Assembly (NCBI GenBank): GCA_965215045.1
Contig: OZ244031.1
Coordinates: 1,612,001-1,676,000, forward strand
DNA from: G965215045 sp965215045
GTDB lineage: Bacteria > Pseudomonadota > Gammaproteobacteria > JABABF01
Direction: 5' to 3'
DNA length: 64,000 nucleotides
Shown: positions 58,118-64,000 of the stretch, in pieces
Numbering within the stretch: position 1 is the stretch's first letter
How the letters are laid out: each line of letters begins with the position of its first letter
Position numbers and translations under genes: made by a program
The notes under the pieces: generated by a model
Told to the model about the DNA's origin: nothing
What the model saw: only the letters and a program-made list of their open reading frames with translations
Database searches by the model: none

Positions 58118-59776
58118 TCATTGCCCGGTATGCGGGGTCTTTTTGCGTCCCGGGAGCAATAATTTTGCGAAGGAATACAGGCCAAGGTTGAGCTTCAGGT
58201 ATTGCAGGACTACGAAGCGCCGCGCATGAATCCTGGGTTTTTCATCGAGATTTAATAATTCGGGGTACCGGTGTAACAGCATGGTTCGAAACCGTGAAAG
58301 AATTTCGACCGCTTTCCTGCGCAGCAATATTGTTATCTTGTACCTGTTGTACTTGTATCGAAACAGGATTTCAGGAAGGGGTTTGCGCATGGCGGCTTCG
58401 CCTTGGAATATCCTGTGTATATGGGAACGATGAATGATGTACGCTTGCGTATAAAAATCGCAAATACCAGGGTGGATATCCGTCATCTTAATGCCCTTGG
58501 TATGCAGGTCCTCCTGTAGCCGGTAAGAACTATGCATTAAGGGCTTTAGCTTGTACGGGGAAAAATATATCTGGGACTTTCTTGCAGGATTCAGCTGCTT
58601 GAACTGTGCGTAAACCATGTTCGGCATCCGGTATTCCTGCGCATTCTTGCCGTGAAACCATGCCGGAAAACTCTCGTCCAGCAATATATCGTCTTCGAGA
58701 ATGATGGCTTCCGGTGCCCCGGTTTCCAGCACGGCCCGGTACGCTTCAAGATGCGAGAGATAACGGGTGATTTGGGGGACGGACAACGAGGAGTCGGGCC
58801 GGGGATGCGAGGTCTCGCTCACAGCCCGGGGGTGCTTGGCAGCCTGCTCCTGGTCCACCGCGGGGACGAGCTCGAAGGGAACCTCGCCGGCATCGAGCTG
58901 TTGTTTGATAGCGGCCAGGTCCTTGGCGTTCCCTTCCCGGTGGATGATGAATACCGGCAGACGCCCCGTTCTTTTCCTGCGGGGTAATTTGTTTCCTTTT
59001 TCCGACAAGAACTGTGCCACATCCACAAACATCTGTCGGTCCCTCTGGCTGCTATTGTGCGTCCGGTTGCCTGGAATTTCAGAGCGGCTTTGCTCTGCCA
59101 GCATCCTGTAATTGGCATCCCCGCTCTTTTTGTAAACCATCCAGGGCAGGTACAGGTTATAGTGCCAGTCGAACAGCAGGTGGTCCACCCTTACTTTCAT
59201 GCACTTCGCCTCCTGTGCCAGCTGGCGCGCATAGGCCAGGCTCATGATGTAGGCGCGCACGCCGTACATGATGCCGATGTGACAGCTCATCTTGTAGCCA
59301 TTGGGGAGAGGGCGTTCATGGAACCGGGAACAGTAATCGTACAGGCCGTCCCCCTCCTGTAATACATTGTGGTTATTTCCGCTCAGGTGCAGCACCCGGC
59401 ATTTCTCCGGCAATTCGCAATCGTTGATCACGGCGGCAAAATCCTCGTTGAGCCGGATATCATCCTCGAGGATGATCGCCTCGGGGAGCTGGCGTTCCAC
59501 CATGGTTTGAAATGCTTTTATATGCGAGCGGTAGCAGCCGGCTTCGGGCGCAATGATACGTTGCAGGCTTTGGGTGTTGATTTTTTCCACCTCCTGTTCG
59601 GGGATCAGGTGCCCGTCGACTGCTTCGATCACCTCGTAGGAGAGCTTCCTGTCATCCAGCTGCTGTTTCATAGAGGCCAGGCGTTTGACGTCCTGTTTGA
59701 GATTGATGACAAAGATGGGACGCCGCTGCCGCCCGGGCATCTTGATCTCTGGATGCATGGTGTCGTCAGCTTCCAT
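58118..59776 (-). CDS. Tandem glycosyltransferase family 25 protein (LPS-type)
   Basis: A 552-residue protein with two GT25-like halves. The first starts PIFVINLKQDVKRLASMKQQL (about residue 20) and has the acidic EDD at 104-106; the second starts PVFIIHREGNAKDLAAIKQQL (about 274) and has EDD at 361-363. The family adds sugars, often galactose, to LPS or collagen-like acceptors. The ATG at 59776 was chosen for AGGA 5 bases upstream; the frame extends to 59827. Local GC is near 40-50%, well below neighbours, and it separates coaBC from radC, so transfer is likely. Confidence 0.83.
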   Translation of the reverse strand: MEADDTMHPEIKMPGRQRRPIFVINLKQDVKRLASMKQQLDDRKLSYEVIEAVDGHLIPEQEVEKINTQSLQRIIAPEAGCYRSHIKAFQTMVERQLPEAIILEDDIRLNEDFAAVINDCELPEKCRVLHLSGNNHNVLQEGDGLYDYCSRFHERPLPNGYKMSCHIGIMYGVRAYIMSLAYARQLAQEAKCMKVRVDHLLFDWHYNLYLPWMVYKKSGDANYRMLAEQSRSEIPGNRTHNSSQRDRQMFVDVAQFLSEKGNKLPRRKRTGRLPVFIIHREGNAKDLAAIKQQLDAGEVPFELVPAVDQEQAAKHPRAVSETSHPRPDSSLSVPQITRYLSHLEAYRAVLETGAPEAIILEDDILLDESFPAWFHGKNAQEYRMPNMVYAQFKQLNPARKSQIYFSPYKLKPLMHSSYRLQEDLHTKGIKMTDIHPGICDFYTQAYIIHRSHIHRIFQGEAAMRKPLPEILFRYKYNRYKITILLRRKAVEILSRFRTMLLHRYPELLNLDEKPRIHARRFVVLQYLKLNLGLYSFAKLLLPGRKKTPHTGQ

Positions 59777-60021
59777 ATTGTCCTGCTGCCGGATGTTTGT
59801 CCCTATTTTCACACACCGGCGGGTCACGGCAGGCCCCGTTCAGGCCGGGCGGGCCTTTTCCTCCCGTATTCACCGCTTGCCAGACGGCGGCCCAGCGCAG
59901 CCGAGCGGGCCCCGGGGACGGGGTCTGCCGTCTGTGCTAAAGTAAGCGGGCGGTAAAACGCACGAACGGTAAGCATACAAGGGATTTTATGACCTGGACG
60001 CCAAGGTAGGAGGGCGTATAC

Positions 60022-60696
60022 ATGAGTATCAAACATTGGCCGGCCGGCGAGCGCCCCCGGGAGAAACTTTTGCGCCACGGCGTCCAGAGTCTCAGTGAAG
60101 CCGAACTGCTGGCGATCTGTTTTGGTTCCGGTGTGCCAGGCGAAGACGCTGTCGGCTTTGCCCGCTCCCTGCTGCGACATTTTGGCGGCTTGCGCCCCCT
60201 GCTCAATGCCGAGCAGCGGGAATTGTGCCAGACGCCTGGTTTGGGTGAGGCGCGTTACGCGAAACTGCAGGTCATCAAGGAGATTGGCCGCCGCCACCTG
60301 CTGGAGAAATTGCAGCGCGGTGCAGCCCTGACAGACCCGGATCTTACGCGCCGTTACGTGCGCGCCTGCCTGCGTGACCGCCAGCGGGAGGTGTTCCTGT
60401 GCATTTTCCTCGACAACAAGCACGCGGTGCTGCAGGCGGAGGAGATGTTCCTGGGTACGCTGAACACCACCTGCGTCTATCCGCGGGAGGTGGTGCGCGC
60501 CTGCATGCGCTGCAATGCTGCAGCGGTCATTTTTGCCCACAACCATCCCTCCGGCGTGGCAGAGCCCAGTGTCGCGGACCGGAAAATGACCCGGAAATTG
60601 CAAGATGCGCTGGAGTTGGTCGATGTGCGAGTGCTGGACCACCTGGTAGTCGGCGATGGCCGGGAGATTTCCTTTGCGGAAGAGGGCTTGTTGTAG
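60022..60696 (+). CDS. radC: RadC/JAB-domain DNA repair family protein
   Basis: The 224-residue product has an N-terminal helix-hairpin-helix part (PREKLLRHGVQSLSEAELLAI) and the JAMM metal motif FAHNHPSGVAEPSVAD (HxH-x-SG-x6-D). RadC was once thought a RecG-like repair protein, but its true role is unresolved. It precedes rpmB-rpmG as in E. coli. AGGAGG lies about 12 bases before the ATG. Confidence 0.94.
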   Translation: MSIKHWPAGERPREKLLRHGVQSLSEAELLAICFGSGVPGEDAVGFARSLLRHFGGLRPLLNAEQRELCQTPGLGEARYAKLQVIKEIGRRHLLEKLQRGAALTDPDLTRRYVRACLRDRQREVFLCIFLDNKHAVLQAEEMFLGTLNTTCVYPREVVRACMRCNAAAVIFAHNHPSGVAEPSVADRKMTRKLQDALELVDVRVLDHLVVGDGREISFAEEGLL

Positions 60697-60776
60697 ACGC
60701 CGTCGTGCACCGCCGGGGGCACCCCCCGTTCTCGGGAGCACCCGGGTGGAGTCGCGGGCTCCGGGCCGGGACGCTT

Positions 60777-60853
60777 CGCCCGGTCCCTCCCGGGTCAACC
60801 GGCGGGTTTTGCGCGCGGCTGGGCTCGCGCACTCGCCCGGCCCCTCCCGGGTC
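60777..60853 (+). repeat. 20-bp direct repeat pair between radC and rpmB
   Basis: CGCCCGGTCCCTCCCGGGTC at 60777-60796 recurs at 60834-60853 with one change (T to C). Each copy contains a CCCGGG palindrome and can fold weakly. The rest of the 252-bp gap is GC-rich and holds no gene I can support; the rpmB promoter is at its 3' end. Confidence 0.75.
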
Positions 60854-60883
60854 GGCGTATGACCGGTGGATTGCCGGGAGGGT

Positions 60884-60911
60884 TTGCTTTAAAGGGGAGT
60901 TTTCTTACAAT
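60884..60911 (+). promoter_or_regulatory. Sigma70-type promoter of rpmB-rpmG
   Basis: TTGCTT (60884-60889), a 16-bp spacer and TACAAT (60906-60911), ending 37 bp before the rpmB start in a locally AT-richer stretch. Confidence 0.65.
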
Positions 60912-60948
60912 AACGCCCCCAATTTGAACGGGCAGGGGAAATGCTGCG

Positions 60949-61230
60949 ATGAGTCAGGTATGCCAGGTTACCGGCAAGCGGCCGCTGAGCGGATGCCGGG
61001 TCTCCCACGCACACAATCGCACACCGAGGAAATTTCTGCCGAATTTACAGAGACGGCGTTTCTGGGTGGAGTCAGAACAGGGCTATGTGCGGCTCAAGGT
61101 TTCGGCCAAGGGCATTCGCCTGATCGATAAGCTGGGTATTGACCGGGTGCTGGCAGATTTGCGTGCGCGCGGTGAGAAAATCCCCCTGCACAAGTCCCCC
61201 CCGGGTAAAGAACGAGTTTCCACGGACTGA
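60949..61230 (+). CDS. rpmB: 50S ribosomal protein L28
   Basis: The 93-residue product has MSQVCQVTGKRPLSGCRVSHAHN, RFWVESEQGYVRLKVSAKG and DRVLADLRARGEK, matching L28 along its length. A 15-residue C-terminal extension (after GEK, ending ERVSTD) is absent in E. coli L28 (78 residues). The ribosome site AGGGGA lies about 8-12 bases upstream. rpmG follows after 6 bp. Confidence 0.96.
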   Translation: MSQVCQVTGKRPLSGCRVSHAHNRTPRKFLPNLQRRRFWVESEQGYVRLKVSAKGIRLIDKLGIDRVLADLRARGEKIPLHKSPPGKERVSTD

Positions 61231-61236
61231 ATCATC

Positions 61237-61392
61237 ATGCGCGAGAAGATCAAGTTGGTATCCAGTGCCGGCACCGGACATTTTTACACCACGCGCAAAA
61301 ACAAGCGCGCCATGGATGAGAAGCTGAGCAAGAAGAAATACGACCCGGTCGTGCGTCAGCACACGATCTACAAGGAAGCAAAACTGAAGTAA
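61237..61392 (+). CDS. rpmG: 50S ribosomal protein L33
   Basis: A 51-residue protein beginning MREKIKLVSSAGTGHFYTTR and ending VVRQHTIYKEAKLK, the zinc-free form of L33. It lacks the four-residue MAKG start of the E. coli protein (55). It is directly downstream of rpmB in the conserved radC-rpmB-rpmG order. Confidence 0.95.
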   Translation: MREKIKLVSSAGTGHFYTTRKNKRAMDEKLSKKKYDPVVRQHTIYKEAKLK

Positions 61393-61544
61393 ACTGTTGA
61401 TCAAACACTCTTTTTTATCAAACTCCGCGATGCGGCGAGGACATCGTCCGGCGGTGCAGGTGCAAGCGGCGTCCGGGGTTGTTTTGGGCACCTCGCCCGC
61501 TGCGGTCGCACCGGTTCCCTGTTTTGCCAACCCCGCCGAAGGGC

Positions 61545-61574
61545 TTGACAGGATAAAAGATTCCGTGAAACAAT
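61545..61574 (+). promoter_or_regulatory. Candidate promoter of the tRNA-tuf operon
   Basis: A perfect -35 box TTGACA (61545-61550), an 18-bp spacer and AACAAT (61569-61574), followed by the GC-rich start region CCGG typical of stable-RNA promoters. It ends 22 bp before tRNA-Tyr. Confidence 0.55.
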
Positions 61575-61596
61575 ATCCGGCTATTTTCGCGGAGGA

Positions 61597-61680
61597 GGAG
61601 GGGTTCCCGAGCGGTCAAAGGGATCAGACTGTAAATCTGACGCGAAAGCTGCGGTGGTTCGAATCCACCCCCCTCCACCA
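61597..61680 (+). tRNA. tRNA-Tyr(GUA)
   Basis: Class II tRNA: acceptor GGAGGGG with CCCCTCC, discriminator A, CCA encoded (61678-61680), anticodon GTA at 61631-61633 in the stem TCAGA/TCTGA, a short extra arm (CGCGAAAGCTGCG region) and T-loop TTCGAAT. First of three tRNAs before tuf. Confidence 0.96.
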
Positions 61681-61772
61681 CGGCAATGCGTGGGCAGGGG
61701 TTGTCGGGGAAATGGGAGACCGGGATGCTGCGCAAGAATATGCCATGCGGACGCCAGAGCGAGTTGCGGGTT

Positions 61773-61846
61773 GCGGGTATAGTTCAGTGGCAGAACCTCA
61801 GCCTTCCAAGCTGAAGATGCGGGTTCGATTCCCGCTACCCGCTCCA
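61773..61846 (+). tRNA. tRNA-Gly(UCC)
   Basis: Acceptor GCGGGTA with TACCCGC, discriminator T, CCA encoded (61844-61846), anticodon TCC at 61805-61807, T-loop TTCGATT. The anticodon and T-arm sequence closely resembles E. coli glyT, which has the same place upstream of tufB. Confidence 0.96.
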
Positions 61847-61894
61847 GGTTTGGCCCGGGTGCGAGTGAGGGCGAGAACGAGAACGAGAGGCAGT

Positions 61895-61970
<76 letters not shown>

Positions 61971-62050
61971 GTTTAAGCATGCGGCAGGGGGCGACCCCCG
62001 AACGCGGCACGGCAATTTGAGGGTGAATTGATCATCGGGAGAACACGACA

Positions 62051-63241
62051 ATGGCCAAGCAAAAATTTGAACGCACCAAGCCCCATATTAACGTGGGAAC
62101 GATCGGACACGTCGACCACGGAAAGACCACCTTAACCGCGGCCCTGACGCAAGTGTGCGCCGAGGTCTGGGGCGGAGACACCCGCGCGTTTGATCAGATC
62201 GACAATGCGCCAGAGGAGCGCGAGCGCGGGATCACCATCGCCACTGCACACGTGGAATACAACTCTGACAAGCGGCACTACGCCCACGTGGACTGTCCCG
62301 GGCATGCCGACTATGTTAAGAACATGATCACCGGTGCCGCCCAGATGGACGGGGCCATCCTGGTGGTTTCCGCCGCGGACGGCCCGATGCCGCAGACCCG
62401 CGAACATATCCTGCTGGCGCGCCAGGTCGGGGTGCCGCGCATTGTCGTGTTTCTGAACAAGGCCGACCAGGTGGATGACGCCGAACTGCAGGAGCTGGTG
62501 GAAATGGAGGTGCGTGAACTGCTCTCCAATTACGAGTTCCCGGGCGATGACACCCCCATTATCACCGGCAGCGCGCTGAAAGCGCTGGAGGGAGATGACG
62601 GCGACATGGGTAAGGGTGCGGTGCGCAAGCTGGTCGAATCCCTGGACGAGTACATCCCCGAACCGCAACGCGAGATCGACAAGCCCTTCCTGATGCCGAT
62701 CGAAGACGTGTTTTCCATCCAGGGACGCGGCACGGTCGTGACCGGGCGCGTCGAACGCGGCGTGATCAAGGAGGGGGAAGAGATCGAGATTGTCGGCATC
62801 AAGCCCACCACCAAGACCATCTGCACCGGCGTCGAAATGTTCCGCAAAACCCTGGACGAGGGCCGCGCCGGCGAGAATGTCGGCGTGCTGCTGCGCGGCA
62901 CCAAGCGCGAAGAGGTGGACCGCGGCCAGGTGTTGGCGGCACCTGGGAGCATTACTCCGCATACGCGCTTCGAAGCCGAAATTTACGTGCTGACCAAGGA
63001 GGAAGGCGGGCGTCACACGCCTTTCTTCAAGGGGTACCGCCCGCAGTTTTATTTCCGCACCACGGACGTGACCGGGCAGGTGGAGTTGCCGGAGGGAACT
63101 GAAATGGTGATGCCGGGCGACAACATTTCCATCAAGGTGGAACTGATTGCACCCATTGCGATGGACGAGGGTCTGCGTTTTGCAGTCCGCGAAGGCGGCC
63201 GCACCGTCGGCGCCGGCGTGGTCGCCAAGGTGATCGAGTAA
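62051..63241 (+). CDS. tuf: Elongation factor Tu
   Basis: GTPase delivering aminoacyl-tRNA to the ribosome. The 396-residue product has the P-loop GHVDHGKT, switch 2 DCPGHADY, NKAD (guanine specificity, with Ala where many have Cys) and SALKALEG. Its location after tRNA-Thr and before tRNA-Trp-secE-nusG is that of tufB. No second tuf lies near rpsJ in this window. GGGAG lies 10 bases upstream of the ATG. Confidence 0.98.
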   Translation: MAKQKFERTKPHINVGTIGHVDHGKTTLTAALTQVCAEVWGGDTRAFDQIDNAPEERERGITIATAHVEYNSDKRHYAHVDCPGHADYVKNMITGAAQMDGAILVVSAADGPMPQTREHILLARQVGVPRIVVFLNKADQVDDAELQELVEMEVRELLSNYEFPGDDTPIITGSALKALEGDDGDMGKGAVRKLVESLDEYIPEPQREIDKPFLMPIEDVFSIQGRGTVVTGRVERGVIKEGEEIEIVGIKPTTKTICTGVEMFRKTLDEGRAGENVGVLLRGTKREEVDRGQVLAAPGSITPHTRFEAEIYVLTKEEGGRHTPFFKGYRPQFYFRTTDVTGQVELPEGTEMVMPGDNISIKVELIAPIAMDEGLRFAVREGGRTVGAGVVAKVIE

Positions 63242-63314
63242 GCCCGCCCCTTGTCCCGGCACCCGGTTCGCTGATCCATCTGCGTGGTTTGTACCCGTGA
63301 GCGTTTCCTGCAAC

Positions 63315-63387
63315 AGGCCAGTAGCTCAATTGGTAGAGCAGCGGTCTCCAAAACCGCAGGTTGGGGGTTCGAGTCCCTTCTGGCCTG
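63315..63387 (+). tRNA. tRNA-Trp(CCA), 3' CCA not encoded
   Basis: Acceptor AGGCCAG with CTGGCCT, discriminator G, anticodon CCA at 63348-63350 in the stem GCGGT/ACCGC, T-loop TTCGAGT with two G-U pairs in the T-stem. The three bases after the discriminator are CCG, unlike the other seven tRNAs here, which encode CCA, so its end must be completed by the CCA-adding enzyme. Confidence 0.95.
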
Positions 63388-63433
63388 CCGGGACGTTTTC
63401 TGCTACCGGACCGTGGCGTCCGGGAGAGGGGTG

Positions 63434-63799
63434 ATGAAAAAACAAAAACAAGAGGGTGTAATTCCCGACAATATCAAGTGGTTGGCGGTGGCCGTGCTGG
63501 CCGTGGCCGGCGTCATCGCCAACGTCTATTACATCGAGGAATCACTGCTGTTTCGCACACTGGGCGTCGTCGGCACCACCGTGGTAGCCGGTGCCTTTGC
63601 CATGAGCACCGAACAGGGTGCCGCGGTCTGGGAATTGATGCGGGGTGCCCGCATGGAGATCCGCCGGGTGGTGTGGCCGACCCACCAGGAAGCGATCCAG
63701 ACCACCTTCCTGGTGATGGTCTTCGTCATGATTGCCGCGGTGTTGTTGTGGCTCCTGGACACGATGTTCGGCTGGCTCGCCTCCCTGGTCATCGGGTGA
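63434..63799 (+). CDS. secE: Protein translocase subunit SecE
   Basis: The 121-residue partner of SecY. It has three hydrophobic helices (about residues 16-34, 41-60 and 92-117), as in E. coli rather than the one-helix form, and the conserved cytosolic amphipathic segment MEIRRVVWPTHQEAIQTT. The ATG at 63434 has GAGAGG just upstream; an adjacent GTG at 63431 is possible. nusG begins 5 bp after the stop. Confidence 0.96.
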   Translation: MKKQKQEGVIPDNIKWLAVAVLAVAGVIANVYYIEESLLFRTLGVVGTTVVAGAFAMSTEQGAAVWELMRGARMEIRRVVWPTHQEAIQTTFLVMVFVMIAAVLLWLLDTMFGWLASLVIG

Positions 63800-63804
63800 A
63801 TCCC

Positions 63805-64000
63805 ATGTCGAAACGCTGGTACGTGGTGCATGCCCATTCGGGCTATGAGAAAAAGGTGCAGCTCGCCTTGCGTGAGCGGGTCGCGCAAAAAAACATGGAA
63901 GAGTATTTCGGCGATGTCCTGGTGCCGGTGGAAGACGTGGTGGAGATGCGCGCCGGGCAACGCAGCAGCAGCGAGCGCAAGTTTTTCCCCGGTTACGTGC
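63805..64000 (+). CDS. nusG: Transcription termination/antitermination protein NusG, N-terminal part (3' truncated by window edge)
   Basis: The first 65 residues: SKRWYVVHAHSGYEKKVQLAL, then VLVPVEDVVEMRAGQR and RKFFPGYV, diagnostic of the NGN domain that binds the RNA polymerase clamp. The gene continues beyond the window. It follows secE, as in nearly all bacteria. Confidence 0.97.
   Translation, partial: MSKRWYVVHAHSGYEKKVQLALRERVAQKNMEEYFGDVLVPVEDVVEMRAGQRSSSERKFFPGYV

Noticed and set aside
61390..61416. A terminator after rpmG (short TTGAT/ATCAA inverted repeat with T6)
   Set aside because: The stem is only 5 bp, AT-rich and encloses the T-run itself, so it does not have the form of an intrinsic terminator.

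Overview
This window is a GC-rich (roughly 60-65% by eye) stretch of chromosome from a gammaproteobacterium. The gene orders comEC-msbA-lpxK-kdsB-murB, uvrC-pgsA-tRNA(Cys)-tRNA(Leu), fmdB-aspS-yebC-ruvCAB-cpoB-queE-queC-tRNA(Lys)-nadA, divergent bepA/perM and tRNA(Tyr-Gly-Thr)-tuf-tRNA(Trp)-secE-nusG are those of Pseudomonadales/Oceanospirillales-type and enteric genomes. Nearly everything is core housekeeping. Several conserved blocks have lost pieces: ybgC-tolQRAB-pal is gone between ruvB and cpoB, one tRNA is missing from each of two conserved tRNA clusters, and hemA-prfA is missing next to prmC. Tandem repeats are frequent. This fits a lineage that is losing genes or rearranging, possibly host-associated, but that is inference.

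Layout. 1-8732 (+): end of comEC, then lipid A/LPS and murein genes (msbA, lpxK, kdsB, murB), alkylation and UV repair (alkB, uvrC) and pgsA, mostly joined by 4-bp stop/start overlaps. 8739-12784: accessory segment with an MFS transporter (-), tRNA-Cys, an 18-bp tandem repeat, tRNA-Leu, a 41-bp tandem repeat, a Fic protein (+) and a TlpA-like thiol protein (-). 12917-27018 (+): the complete S10-spc-alpha ribosomal super-operon, rpsJ to rplQ with secY and rpoA, with a strong promoter and a structured leader before rpsJ and a second promoter before rpsM. 27247-36880 (+): HU-like protein, a zinc-ribbon protein carrying a 10-residue tandem repeat, aspS, yebC, ruvCAB, cpoB, queE, queC, tRNA-Lys and nadA.

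36891-42658: a 127-bp tandem duplication at the 3' end of bepA (-), then perM and an M16 protease (+). 42774-51688 (+): aceE, aceF, fabV, a metallo-beta-lactamase-fold hydrolase, an acyl-CoA synthetase and a hydratase-like protein with a lipoprotein-type signal. 51741-54927 (-): doxX-like gene, accB, accC, a membrane-anchored cold-shock-domain protein and tRNA-Arg. The acetyl-CoA source (aceEF), the carboxylase (accBC) and an enoyl-ACP reductase (fabV) therefore lie within 12 kb. 55094-57896 (-): coaBC-prmC-moeB. 58118-59776 (-): an AT-rich double-domain GT25 glycosyltransferase inserted between coaBC and radC. 60022-64000 (+): radC, rpmB, rpmG, tRNA-Tyr/Gly/Thr, tuf, tRNA-Trp, secE and the start of nusG.

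I did not find a new defence or mobile system. The most unusual protein-level signals are in the core machinery. The RNA polymerase alpha C-terminal domain has lost the Arg265-centred DNA-contact motif, ribosomal protein S3 has GKNH where the KH domain should have GXXG, and L17 and L29 carry long C-terminal extensions.
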